Source: JANXQG01 sp964615095
Lineage (GTDB): Bacteria; Planctomycetota; Planctomycetia; Pirellulales; Thermoguttaceae
Assembly: GCA_964615095.1 (NCBI GenBank)
Contig: CAZTPX010000026.1
Location: 14,937 to 78,936 of the forward strand
Length of the DNA stretch: 64,000 nucleotides
Direction of reading: 5' to 3'
A model generated the notes under the pieces. That model did not search any database. It worked only from the letters and a program-made list of their open reading frames with translations, and was not told the DNA's origin. Of this stretch, positions 8,012 through 17,146 are shown piece by piece (within the stretch, counting starts at the first letter, position 1; every line of letters begins with the position of its first letter). Made by a program: the position numbers and the translations under genes.

Positions 8012-8959
8012 GTGGTCATGGGAAAGAAACAGACATCCGGGCGAAAAGCCCCACGGGCAAAAAAGCCGCTGCACGAGCGGAAACGGGCCCTCGCGGCCCT
8101 CTTGGACTACAAGAAAAAATATGGACATTGCCGCGTGCCTACCACTTGGCCCGGGGACCCCGCGCTGGGGGCTTGGGTCTCCTACATGCGCTGGGCGCGG
8201 AAGCATAACCGGCTGAGCAAGGATCGCATCGCCGAACTGGACCGCATCGGCTTCGTCTGGAGCATCAACGTCCGGCCCGAGTGGGAAAGCTACTTCAAGA
8301 AGCTGGAGGCGTTCAAGAAGAAGCACGGCCATTGCAACGTGCCCAAGGTCTACCCGCAGGACCCGGGTTTTGCCTGTTGGGTACACAACATGCGGGCGCG
8401 GAAGCGAAGGAAGGGTCTCGACCGCACGACGATCCGCCGCTTGACCGAATTGGGGTTCTGCTGGTCGGTGTTGCACCGCCGCTTCCATCGCCGCGACCTG
8501 GGCGAGTTCGTAGCCATCGTCGCCGCCTTCAAGAAGAAACACGGCAACGCTAGTCTCGTCAAGCAAGACGAGGTCATGGACGAGGACCTGCGGGGTTGGG
8601 TGCGCGACGTGCGGAAGAGCAAGAAGCACGGGCGGCTCGACCCCAAGGTCGTGCGGCAGCTCGAACGGCTGGGGTTCGTCTGGGATCCCCGCACGCAGTT
8701 TTCGCAGGAGATGCGCGACGCGCTGCTTGCCTACCGGAAACGGTATGGCGACTGTCGTGTGCCCCGCATCTGGCCCGAGGACCCCCGGCTGGCGTCTTGG
8801 GTGTCGCGGATGCGCACGGCCAGGCGGCGGAACCAACTCACGCAGGCCGAGATCCGGGAATTGACCAAGCTGGGCTTTTGCTGGAACGCGACCAGGGGCG
8901 AGAAGCCGCCGCGGAAGGGCACGAAGGCGACGGTCAAGCGAAAGGCCGCTTCGCGTTGA
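8012..8959 (+). CDS. Stand-alone helicase-associated (HA) domain repeat protein
   Basis: The 315-residue product is made of four helicase-associated repeats (Pfam HA type) at about 21-83, 91-151, 161-224 and 232-291. Each has an aromatic/basic start such as YKKKYGHCRVP, a central L..WV..MR block, and an end such as L..IGFVW or L..LGFCW. The third repeat lacks the GHC..VP core (KKHGNASLV). The protein is very rich in Lys and Arg and has no helicase domain and no signal peptide, so nucleic-acid binding is the best guess. GTG at 8012 has AGGA 8 bases upstream; ATG at 8018 is an alternative start. The HA domain is known from fusions to DEAD/SNF2-type helicases, and a free protein of this sort has no settled role. 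Confidence 0.82.
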   Translation: MVMGKKQTSGRKAPRAKKPLHERKRALAALLDYKKKYGHCRVPTTWPGDPALGAWVSYMRWARKHNRLSKDRIAELDRIGFVWSINVRPEWESYFKKLEAFKKKHGHCNVPKVYPQDPGFACWVHNMRARKRRKGLDRTTIRRLTELGFCWSVLHRRFHRRDLGEFVAIVAAFKKKHGNASLVKQDEVMDEDLRGWVRDVRKSKKHGRLDPKVVRQLERLGFVWDPRTQFSQEMRDALLAYRKRYGDCRVPRIWPEDPRLASWVSRMRTARRRNQLTQAEIRELTKLGFCWNATRGEKPPRKGTKATVKRKAASR

Positions 8960-9468
8960 GGTGTTTGGTAAGTTCGCCGCTCAGTTTTTCTGCTTCTGCT
9001 GCGCGCATGGTTTTGGGGCGACTTAAGGCCGTTTCCAAGGACCCGGCAAAAGTCCAGCGAGCACGAGAGTGACGGGCCCACCCGCGCCGCACGACTCGCG
9101 GTAAGAGCGCTCCAAAGAAATGAGCAACGGTGGTAACGTTTCGCCGAATGAAGGAGCAGACCCCAGCCCGCTTGCCGGGCTGGTGAGAGAGTCTTTCTAG
9201 CGAGACAAACTTACGCCAGCCGATCTACGGCCCCTGCCGGCTTGTCCGGCAGGTGAAGAAGTCTTATTAACTAATGCCCGCGGCTCCATCGCTCGCAAGA
9301 CTCATTCACCGGCCGGACAAGCCGGCAGGGGCCTACGAGGTATTCTTTGGCCGTCACCACTTCGCTCACAAGACTCTCTCACCTGCCAGGCAAGCTGGCA
9401 GGGGTCGTCTTCTTAGCCCCGTGTCGCGTAGCGCACCCGGGGAAAACATTGATCGAACTGGCCAACAC
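8960..9468. other. Intergenic region holding a palindrome cluster
   Basis: About 510 bp with no supportable gene. The first 200 bp show nothing distinctive. The remainder carries the four-palindrome cluster at 9163-9402. Confidence 0.75.
9163..9402. repeat. Cluster of four REP-like palindromes in inverted arrangement
   Basis: Four 21-bp hairpins, each with an 8-bp stem and a 5-base loop, lie at 9163-9183, 9233-9253, 9309-9329 and 9382-9402. The first two read CCTGCCGG-CTTGT-CCGGCAGG or close to it and are followed by GTGA...AGTCTT. The last two are the reverse orientation, preceded by AAGACT...TCAC. The outer flanks GTGAGAGAGTCTT (9183-9195) and AAGACTCTCTCAC (9370-9382) are exact reverse complements. 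This is the arrangement of REP/BIME elements. Confidence 0.85.
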
Positions 9469-10071
9469 TTACGGCAAGAGGTCTCTCGCGGCGATCCTCG
9501 CTATCTCCCGCCCATCGATTACCAGCGGAACGTTCTCCGTTTCGGCAACATCCGCGCGCACGCGGTAATCGGCCGCTTCGCCAACGCCGAACGGCTCGCT
9601 GTAGACCTCGATCCGCCGGTCGACCAGGTTGACAACCCAATAAACCGCGATGCCGGCCTTGGCGTAGATCGCTTTCTTGAATCCCTGGTCGCGGCGCAGC
9701 GTGCTGTCGGATACCTCGACCAGCAGGGCCACGTCCGTCGGCCCCGGATGCCGGTCGCGATAATCGTCGTCTGTGCCGCGCACCACAACGACGTCCGGCT
9801 CCGGTTCACTGGTTGAAAGCGTTACAGGAGAAGGCGATCCCACATAATGGCCCTGCGGAAGGGCCGAACGCAGGGCAGTCTGAACGCGATGGGTTGCGCG
9901 ACGATGGGCGGGTGAAATGGTCATTTTTGCAACGAGCAGGCCTTCTAGGAATTCTACGGAGTCGTCTTCGGTGACGATACCGTGTCGCACCATTTCGTGG
10001 AATTGCTTCATGCTCAGGCGTCCAAGAGGCTCCGCTGGCGCCGGAGCAAACGGAACATCAGCAACGGACAT
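9469..10071 (-). CDS. Uma2 family protein (DUF820, PD-(D/E)XK endonuclease fold)
   Basis: A 200-residue protein of normal length for the Uma2/DUF820 family. It has the opening RLSMKQFHEMVRHGIV, an acidic VEFLEGLLVAKM, then SEPEPDVVVVRG, which carries the conserved Pro-Asp of the nuclease core, then VALLVEVSDSTLRRDQGFKKAIYAKAGIAVYWVVNLVDRRIEVY, with the E-x-S/D and K positions. The family has a restriction-endonuclease fold, but its biological role is not settled; members occur in many copies in cyanobacteria and planctomycetes. The gene is last in a run of minus-strand genes and separated by about 100 bp from its upstream neighbour, so it may have its own promoter. Confidence 0.85.
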   Translation of the reverse strand: MSVADVPFAPAPAEPLGRLSMKQFHEMVRHGIVTEDDSVEFLEGLLVAKMTISPAHRRATHRVQTALRSALPQGHYVGSPSPVTLSTSEPEPDVVVVRGTDDDYRDRHPGPTDVALLVEVSDSTLRRDQGFKKAIYAKAGIAVYWVVNLVDRRIEVYSEPFGVGEAADYRVRADVAETENVPLVIDGREIARIAARDLLP

Positions 10072-10175
10072 TGTTGAAACCCTTCAAGGGAGAACTTTAT
10101 TTCCAACACAAGTATAGCAAGCAATCGTCGCGCGGTCCAATCTGCCCGTGTCCAATCTGCCCGCATGGATGTTGT

Positions 10176-11834
10176 TCATAGTTTGCCTTTTTCCGGAGGT
10201 TGTTTTGCCTGGTGCGTCACGATGGGCACGTAGCCCAATTCCATTCCTTGGGGCGGGGTCACCAGCAGCGCCGGATCGAGTGTCGCCAGCGTGCCGGCGG
10301 CGGGCGGCGGCATGTAGTCGCGGTCGATCGGCCAGGTGGCATGGATTTTCTCCACCAGGGCCTGCAACTTGGCTTTCTTCTCCGCGCCCCAATGGTACTG
10401 CTGGAACGACGGCTGATCGACAAAGCGATACCACGAGTACGTGACCCAGGATCCGTCGGCCAGCTTGACCGTAAAGGGTCCGTTTTTCGGCCCAGGCCGG
10501 GTCCATGCGCCGCTGGCCGGCGAGGTATACGGCGCGCCTGGCGGGGCCAGTACGAACTCCTGCGCGGGCAACCGCGTCTCTGCCGGAACGTCGGCCACTG
10601 CCACGGCCACGCGCTTCTCGCCGACCAGTTTGAAGTACTGCGGGAAGCGGCCCGCGGGACTGATGTCGTTCTTGAACCACTCCAGGCCCCACACGTTGTC
10701 ATCGAAGACCTTAGTGTCGAAGACGCGTTCCACGCCGGCGATCACCTTTCCCGCCTGGTCGTAGCGCGTGGTGTGCGTGGTCAATTTCGACTTCCAGGCG
10801 CCCTGCGGGGCGAATCGCCCCGAGCAGGCCGGGCCGCCCTCGCGCCAGGCCTTGAAAGCGTCGTAAAGCGCCGCCCTGGAATAATAGGTGACGTCCTGCA
10901 CCAGCAGGCTCCGGCCCCGGCTGTCCACAGGGAATTGCAGCTTCGGTATCTTGGAATAGACCACGCCCTTCGCGTCCGCAGCGTCGAAACAGGGTACGGT
11001 GTTGATTTCCATCGCCCCGCCGCCCATTTCGGCCGCTCGCGCGTCGAGCCCGCGGCCGTATAGGAAAGGATACTTGAAGAGCTTGCCGATCTTGCTCCAG
11101 CTCTCGGGAATGTAATAGGCGATCGGGCCCTTGAAGTTGGCCGCGCTGAGGAAGCAGGTCCAACTCTGGTCGCCTGTGGGCGGGTCCGCCGTGCTTGCCT
11201 CGGTAAAGGGCAAGGCCATCCAGGTGTAGCCCAGGAACTGGCCGTTGGGATTGCCCTGGAACGGCAGCGCGTCCGGCGGAATCAACAGCCGGTTGCTGAG
11301 TTGCGCGATGCTCAGGCGACTGTCGGGCAAGGCCTCGTTGCTGTAGAAGAACGACCAGCCGGGCGAGCCGACCTCGTAGTCGTAGCATTGCGGGGTGGCA
11401 TTCATGCTGAACTTGGGCGGGCCATAGCGAAAATGGTTGCCAGCCCAGTAGCCCAAGCCGCCTTCGACCGTCTGAAAGACGCTGGACCAGGTGGGCCCGC
11501 GGTCGCGCCAGGTGCGGGCCAAGGTGCCCTCGGGCGCCAGCGGTTTGTCCTTGTTGTCGGAGTTGTCCGGCATGATCCAAGAGCCGGCCAGGCCGATCTG
11601 AAAGTCGGCCAACGGTTGATCGATCAGCGGCCAGACCGCCGAGTAGAAGCCCATGCCGGCGCCGTACTCGGAGCGGCTGGGTGGGCGGGTCGCACTGAAG
11701 CCGATATAGCCGTGCAGGCCGCGGCTATGGGCGGTGATCGCGCCGGCTTTGGCGTCTTTGGCCTGGTCCGCCTGCGCGGCACAAGTCCAGCAAAGGAAGA
11801 CAACACAGAAAAAGAACCACAATCCAACTCTCAT
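10176..11834 (-). CDS. Exported protein of unknown function downstream of the symporter
   Basis: A 552-residue protein with a clear signal peptide (MRVGLWFFFCVVFLCWTCAAQA). GGAGAG precedes the ATG at a suitable distance. The mature part is rich in Trp, Tyr and Pro and has many short beta-like stretches (for example GYTWMALPFTE, WTCFLSAANFKGPIAYYIPE, SWVTYSWYRFVDQPSFQQYHWG). I do not recognise a family. It starts 9 bp after the sodium/solute symporter gene, so the two are almost surely on one transcript, and a role in binding or processing the transported compound in the periplasm is possible but only inferred. Confidence 0.75.
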   Translation of the reverse strand: MRVGLWFFFCVVFLCWTCAAQADQAKDAKAGAITAHSRGLHGYIGFSATRPPSRSEYGAGMGFYSAVWPLIDQPLADFQIGLAGSWIMPDNSDNKDKPLAPEGTLARTWRDRGPTWSSVFQTVEGGLGYWAGNHFRYGPPKFSMNATPQCYDYEVGSPGWSFFYSNEALPDSRLSIAQLSNRLLIPPDALPFQGNPNGQFLGYTWMALPFTEASTADPPTGDQSWTCFLSAANFKGPIAYYIPESWSKIGKLFKYPFLYGRGLDARAAEMGGGAMEINTVPCFDAADAKGVVYSKIPKLQFPVDSRGRSLLVQDVTYYSRAALYDAFKAWREGGPACSGRFAPQGAWKSKLTTHTTRYDQAGKVIAGVERVFDTKVFDDNVWGLEWFKNDISPAGRFPQYFKLVGEKRVAVAVADVPAETRLPAQEFVLAPPGAPYTSPASGAWTRPGPKNGPFTVKLADGSWVTYSWYRFVDQPSFQQYHWGAEKKAKLQALVEKIHATWPIDRDYMPPPAAGTLATLDPALLVTPPQGMELGYVPIVTHQAKQPPEKGKL

Positions 11835-11843
11835 GTTTCTCTC

Positions 11844-13670
11844 CTATCCTCTGAAGTACAAATAAGCGCCTAGGATGCACAGCAGGATGACGGCCGACGC
11901 CAGCACGTCGCGCCAGTCCCAGCTCGCGCGTGTGATGCGGCGTTCCTCGGCCGAGGCGGTCCCGAAGGTCAGCCCCTTGATCCGCGCGTAGTTGGGCGAT
12001 TCCGTCAGGTAACTCACACCCACCATGGTCGCCGCCGACACGAAGGCGATCAGCAGGCTGAAATACTGGAAATAGATGTTGTTGACGATCCACAGAAACG
12101 AGTGCTCGGTGTATCCGATGGCCACTCCGTCCTGCTTGCCGAACATCTCCAGCATCACGGGCGTGTCGACGGCCATGCGAAAGATGCCCAGGATGAAGCC
12201 CACGACCATCGCGGCCACGCAGCCTTTGCCGTTGAGCCGCTTCCAGAACACGCCGAAGAAGAAGACCACGAACATCGGCGGGAAGAAATAGCTTTGCACG
12301 GCCTGCAGGTAGTAGTAGAGGCCGTGGGCGTTTTCAATGACCGGCAGCCAGGCCAGGGCGATCAGCACCATCACGCCGGTGGCCAAGCGGCCCGTGCGCA
12401 CCAATTCGTGCTGCGTGGCCCGACGTTTCCACTTCTGGTAGAGGTCTACGGTGAAGAGGGTCGAGCAGGCGTTGAACACACCCGCCAGCGAGCCCATCAA
12501 GGCCGAGAGCAGGCCCGCCACGACAATGCCTCGCAAGCCGGCCGGCAGCAGGTATTGCACCATCAGCGGGAAGGTGGCCTGGGCCTCTTCCTGCCCCACG
12601 TGGCCGTCCTGATACGAGAGGGCCGCGGTAAGTTCCGGCACCTTGCCGCTCTTGGCCAGGGCAAAGCCCACCAGCCCGGGAACAATGAACAGGTAGATGG
12701 GCAGGAGCTTCAATAGGCCGGCGCAGATGCTGCCGCGGCGGGCTGTCTGCTGATTGGCAGCGCCCAGTGCCCGCTGCACGATGTACTGGTCCGTACACCA
12801 GTACCACAGGCCGCCCATCGGCGCGCAGAAGAGCATACCCAGCCAGGGAAAGTAGCCGTTGAAGTACCAGGCCATGCGGCCGGGTTCCTTCACCGGTTCC
12901 CAGGTCCCCTGCACGCCCGGCGGCACCAAGGGCTTCCATAAGTTAAACATGTCCGGCCCGCAGATGCGGCGGAGTTCGCTCCAACCGCCCAATTCGACCA
13001 GTCCGTAGGTCGTCAAGAGCGCCGAGCCGACAATGAGAATGACGGCTTGCACGGAGTCGTTGTAGGCCACGGCCCGCATGCCGCCCAGGCAGGTGTACAA
13101 GCCGGTCAGCACGAGCACCAGGATCGAGCCGATCCAGAAGCTATTGAGGGAAATCGGGCCTTGGGAGAAGTGCATCTCCGGCAGCAGCGTGCGGAAGACC
13201 ACGCCGCCCGCGTAAATGCCCACCGCGATCTTGGAGACGATGAAGGTGACCAGCGAGACGATCGAGAGCACGTAGCGGGCGGCGGGCGAGAATCGCCGTT
13301 CCAGGAACTCCGGCATGGTGAAGACCATCGAGCGGGCGTAGAAGGGCACGAAGACCCAGGCCAGCACCAGCAGGCACCAGGCATGCAGTTCGAAATGGGC
13401 CATGGCCACGCCGTCGGTAGCGCCGGAGCCGGCCAGGCCCACGACGTGTTCCGAGCCGATATTCGAGGCGAAGATCGAGGCCCCCACGACCCACCAGCCC
13501 AGGTTCCGACCGGCGAGGAAGTAGTCGGCCGCCGTGTCCTTGCTCTTGCGCACGACCCACCAGGCCACGCCCAGCAGGATGCCGAAGTAGAGCGCGATCA
13601 TCAGCCAGTCCAAAGCGGCCAAGGTGGGACGCGCGGCCGTGACAGCCAGGAGCGGTACGGGGTTGGTCAT
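11844..13670 (-). CDS. Sodium:solute symporter (SSS family, SglT-like)
   Basis: A 608-residue integral membrane protein with about 13-14 hydrophobic helices. The N-terminus has the family pattern DYFLAGRNLGWWVVGASIFASNIGSEHVVGLAG, which includes the sodium-site region of helix 1, and later FTMPEFLERRF and a GGMRAVAYNDSVQAVILIVGS segment. These are typical of sodium/sugar (SGLT-like) members. It imports a small solute, probably a sugar, with sodium. No good ribosome-binding site is seen before the ATG. The exported unknown follows after 9 bp. Confidence 0.92.
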   Translation of the reverse strand: MTNPVPLLAVTAARPTLAALDWLMIALYFGILLGVAWWVVRKSKDTAADYFLAGRNLGWWVVGASIFASNIGSEHVVGLAGSGATDGVAMAHFELHAWCLLVLAWVFVPFYARSMVFTMPEFLERRFSPAARYVLSIVSLVTFIVSKIAVGIYAGGVVFRTLLPEMHFSQGPISLNSFWIGSILVLVLTGLYTCLGGMRAVAYNDSVQAVILIVGSALLTTYGLVELGGWSELRRICGPDMFNLWKPLVPPGVQGTWEPVKEPGRMAWYFNGYFPWLGMLFCAPMGGLWYWCTDQYIVQRALGAANQQTARRGSICAGLLKLLPIYLFIVPGLVGFALAKSGKVPELTAALSYQDGHVGQEEAQATFPLMVQYLLPAGLRGIVVAGLLSALMGSLAGVFNACSTLFTVDLYQKWKRRATQHELVRTGRLATGVMVLIALAWLPVIENAHGLYYYLQAVQSYFFPPMFVVFFFGVFWKRLNGKGCVAAMVVGFILGIFRMAVDTPVMLEMFGKQDGVAIGYTEHSFLWIVNNIYFQYFSLLIAFVSAATMVGVSYLTESPNYARIKGLTFGTASAEERRITRASWDWRDVLASAVILLCILGAYLYFRG

Positions 13671-13803
13671 AGCAGATGGCTTGCTGGCGTTCGATTAGAC
13701 TGAGAAATTACCTTAATGAATGTAAGAATCTCCTCAAGACAATACTCCAAGTCCGTTCTTGAAACAAGTACCTGCGAGATTGTGGGGTGTCCCACCGGCA
13801 CCG

Positions 13804-16800
13804 TTATTTATGCACAACGGGCATGAATAACTCCACCGGTTCGAAACTCTTTCCGGGAGCTTCAAACTCGACCCGCAAGTGGTACGTGCCGGGTTTTTCG
13901 ATGGGGAACCATTGAGCGATATCGAACTCGACTAGCTCGGTCGTCTCGGCTGGTCCAAGAGTTTTGCCGCCCGCGGCCGCCAACGGCAATGGCTCCGTCC
14001 GCCTTGGCTTGAGGTCCGTCCATGTGAGTTTGGATGCGGCCTTGAGAAGTTCAGGGGTAACGCCGCACTCGGCGCAAAGATCGTCGTCGGGCACGCAGGA
14101 CATGCACACGCGCACGGCGACGCCGCCGCCCGGCGGTTTCGCGGCGCCTGCGTCGAAGAACCGAGGCACCGCACGGTCCGCCCCTTTGCGATTCATCAGG
14201 CTCAGGCAAACGCCCATCGGGTTGCCCACCGCCGGCGGGATGAACTTCACGTAGGCCTTGGTGTGTTCGGTCCCTTGCCAGAAGAACCCTACATCCAGCG
14301 CGTCGTCCAACGGCTTCCAGCAGTTCAGCGTGCGGAACTCGATCTCCTCGGCTGGCACCTTGTGGATGCCTATCAAGCCCGCGAAGCCGAAGTACCTCTG
14401 CCACTTCCCGCCACGACGGACCTCCTCGACCTGCACGAGCTTGCCGGTTTGCAGACGCCATTCCGCCCATCGCGAAGATCCTTTCTTATAGGCAGTCCAC
14501 CGCGCAGTTTGCGGTAAGCGGATCGAACGTAGGATGCGCGTCTCTCCTTCGTCTTCCAGTGAGAAGATGGCCCGGCCCTCATGCACGTCTTCCGCTGTGG
14601 CAGGGTGATCTAACGGCGGGAGTTCGAATTCAGGATTAAACGGTGGCGAGACAAATTGAGGGAGCTTCAAACAGGGGCCGTAGCGTCTAAGCATATCGGC
14701 GCACGTAGCTATGACTCGATCGCGATCGGCCTCGGGCCAACAGGGGCCGAACTGGGGCATCGGCTCGATCTCCGCGAGATGGCAGGCCACGACGTCGCAC
14801 GTGCGGATCGGCATCTCGGTCCCATACGGCGGCCAGCGCGGATCCTTGGAGTCCCAGAAGTAGCTTAGTGAACTGTGCCGCCAGAGCAATGGAAACTTAC
14901 CGTTCGCCTCAATCGTGATCCCGTCGCCAACCGCGGTGGCAGTCCCCGTGACCGTCTTGTCGGCCAGTAACCTCAAGAGCAATTGCTGGAAAGCAGGGAG
15001 GGTGATCAACGGGCTATGAATCATCTCGCCGTCCTGACAATTGCAGTGCCACTTCATTCGCCCCAACGGATTCCAAGGTGAGGCCGGGTCGCCAAAAAGC
15101 CAAGCGGCCGCGTCCTGCAAAGGTTTTTCCTTCGGAAACCGCCAAAGCGGCTCCAGCATAACCATGACTTCGCCCGAGAATGACTCGGGAGTTGTACCGC
15201 GAATCCAAGCCGAATACTCGTCCAAGGCCCGCCGGTCACCGGCCAACGTTCGCACAACTGTGAACTCCGCGATATACTCGGCAGCTTTTCGAAAACCGTG
15301 GGACTTCGGATCGCGGGCGGCGATCGCATCATGACAGCGCTTTGTTTGCCGCTGGAGTGTCGGGACCGCGGCCTCGGGATCCCATCGAGCCAGTAACATC
15401 GCCATTTCGCCTGCGCGTTCCAGAGGCGTCCAAAGCCTGTCAGCGGCTGTCTGCTTCCTCGTAGAAAGCTCTTCAACCCGCCGGGCCATTACTTCCACCA
15501 CCGAAGGCTTTCGGTTGTCGCGGAGCGGATCACCATGCAGGGACGGGCGCTGGTCGCGCTTCGGCCACGGATGCTCGGTCGCCAAGTCCATTCGATCAAC
15601 GGGAGTACTGGGCTTGCCAGGACAAGTGATATTGCGCGCCATTGCCAGCCAATCATCAACCGATGCCTTGTCGTCACTCAGGATACGATACCACCGTTCA
15701 GCTAACGGCATGTCCCCGTAAGTTCTCCAATAAGCACGGATCTCGTCGATCAGGGCCTTCCGCGCTTGCGCACCCGCAGATGACGAATCAGCGATGTCTT
15801 CCCTGGTCGAAAAGGAAGTCTTCATAATCTCCTCAATGGCTTTCAAAGCCATGGCGGCTGCACTGTCTATTTCCAGGTCGAGAACCGACCTGGAAAGGCG
15901 CCGATCATGCATAAGGCAAGCCAAGAGGGGTTCCATGGCGTCGTTGCCTTCCGCCGCCAACGCCTCAGTGAATATGGACGCTGTGTACCAATCGCCGTAC
16001 TCCAGGAGGTCGATCAACTCGGAGATGCGTCTCGGCTTCTCGGGGAAATGCTTGAGGTGTTCTGCGAGATTCCGCTTCGTCATACGCCGGCGATCCGAAT
16101 CGTCGGATTGCCAGCAGATCCAGGCCGGCGGGATCTTCCCCGCTTTGCGAAGCGCAAGCCGTCGTTCCTGGTCGGCAAGAAGCGCCCGCGCGACAGGTGG
16201 GACTTCGATCGTTTGGTCCGCCCGCGAACTCTCGGCCGCTACCGCCGGCGCGGCCGCGGTCAGTTTCCGTACCATGGACAACGCCATCCTGTCCTCTCCG
16301 CGGGAATGCGCGGTGGCGGCGCGATCCAAGAGCGAGCCGGTCCACTCGTTGGCAAGCATGGGGTACGGATCGGCATCGGCATGCTCGGGATCGGCGTAGG
16401 GGGTGCCGATCTTCCAGGCGTTCCAGAGCCGGGCGGCCAAGTCGCCATGTCCCATTCGCAGCAATACGCACGCCTTCATTGGTCTCAAGGTCTTGTGCGA
16501 AAACGCCTCAAGTTCGTCGGCAACGTCGTGCGGCAAAATTGCGTCGGGACCCGGAGGAGACTGGCGCGTGAACGGTGCGCCGGGGTTGTCCTTGGTGAAT
16601 TTCGCGCGTTCGGCTTCGTCCTCGGCAATCAGGGCCAAGGTGTCCTTGCGCACATCGGCCGTCGGCCCGACCTTCGTGACCGGACAAACCAGTCCATTCC
16701 AAGCGATTACGAAACGCTGCCCTTGTGGCGGTCCCGGCAACACCCATCCACGTGTGGCCAACAACTCATGACTTGGCAAGTAATGCTCGCGATGGCACAG

Positions 16801-17049
16801 CAACTCGATCTCCCGATACTCGCAGCCCCGGGGATCCGCCAGTCCTTGATGAAAGAGCATAGTGGCCGCGGACACCAGCTTTTTGGGCGAGGCGCCGGGC
16901 GGAGGTGTCCAAACTGCTGCCTGCTGGGGAGGAGTCGGCAATTCACAGTCTTCCGGAAACGAATCCGGCAACTTCTGCTTGCCAAACGCATTTGGCAAGA
17001 GCACGCCCATTGCAATACAGACTGCGAGATAACACGTTAATCGTTTCAT
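13804..17049 (-). CDS. Large exported protein of unknown function
   Basis: The start at 17049 is preferred to 17145 because it is preceded by a strong GGAGGTGGAG and yields a signal peptide (MKRLTCYLAVCIAMGVLLPNAFG). The 1081-residue product has a Cys-containing N-terminal region, then a long alpha-helical middle (about 300-800) that includes a HEAT-like piece around residues 345-410 (ALAAEGNDAMEPLLACLMHD). A beta-rich C-terminal part follows, whose end (FDIAQWFPIEKPGTYHLRV.FEAPG) resembles an immunoglobulin-like module. No catalytic motif is recognised. It lies 97 bp behind the metallohydrolase gene on the same strand. Confidence 0.75.
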   Translation of the reverse strand: MKRLTCYLAVCIAMGVLLPNAFGKQKLPDSFPEDCELPTPPQQAAVWTPPPGASPKKLVSAATMLFHQGLADPRGCEYREIELLCHREHYLPSHELLATRGWVLPGPPQGQRFVIAWNGLVCPVTKVGPTADVRKDTLALIAEDEAERAKFTKDNPGAPFTRQSPPGPDAILPHDVADELEAFSHKTLRPMKACVLLRMGHGDLAARLWNAWKIGTPYADPEHADADPYPMLANEWTGSLLDRAATAHSRGEDRMALSMVRKLTAAAPAVAAESSRADQTIEVPPVARALLADQERRLALRKAGKIPPAWICWQSDDSDRRRMTKRNLAEHLKHFPEKPRRISELIDLLEYGDWYTASIFTEALAAEGNDAMEPLLACLMHDRRLSRSVLDLEIDSAAAMALKAIEEIMKTSFSTREDIADSSSAGAQARKALIDEIRAYWRTYGDMPLAERWYRILSDDKASVDDWLAMARNITCPGKPSTPVDRMDLATEHPWPKRDQRPSLHGDPLRDNRKPSVVEVMARRVEELSTRKQTAADRLWTPLERAGEMAMLLARWDPEAAVPTLQRQTKRCHDAIAARDPKSHGFRKAAEYIAEFTVVRTLAGDRRALDEYSAWIRGTTPESFSGEVMVMLEPLWRFPKEKPLQDAAAWLFGDPASPWNPLGRMKWHCNCQDGEMIHSPLITLPAFQQLLLRLLADKTVTGTATAVGDGITIEANGKFPLLWRHSSLSYFWDSKDPRWPPYGTEMPIRTCDVVACHLAEIEPMPQFGPCWPEADRDRVIATCADMLRRYGPCLKLPQFVSPPFNPEFELPPLDHPATAEDVHEGRAIFSLEDEGETRILRSIRLPQTARWTAYKKGSSRWAEWRLQTGKLVQVEEVRRGGKWQRYFGFAGLIGIHKVPAEEIEFRTLNCWKPLDDALDVGFFWQGTEHTKAYVKFIPPAVGNPMGVCLSLMNRKGADRAVPRFFDAGAAKPPGGGVAVRVCMSCVPDDDLCAECGVTPELLKAASKLTWTDLKPRRTEPLPLAAAGGKTLGPAETTELVEFDIAQWFPIEKPGTYHLRVEFEAPGKSFEPVELFMPVVHK

Positions 17050-17146
17050 ATCTCCACCTCCAACGCATTCATTGTAGCCTGTCGAACTGAATACTGGATA
17101 GAGGCAACGATGGAAGTTATTCTTTGGCCGATCCTGACCAGACATC

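Noticed and set aside
9163..9402. Possible CRISPR array
   Set aside because: The units are palindromes in two orientations with unequal spacing, not direct repeats with uniform spacers; there are no cas genes.
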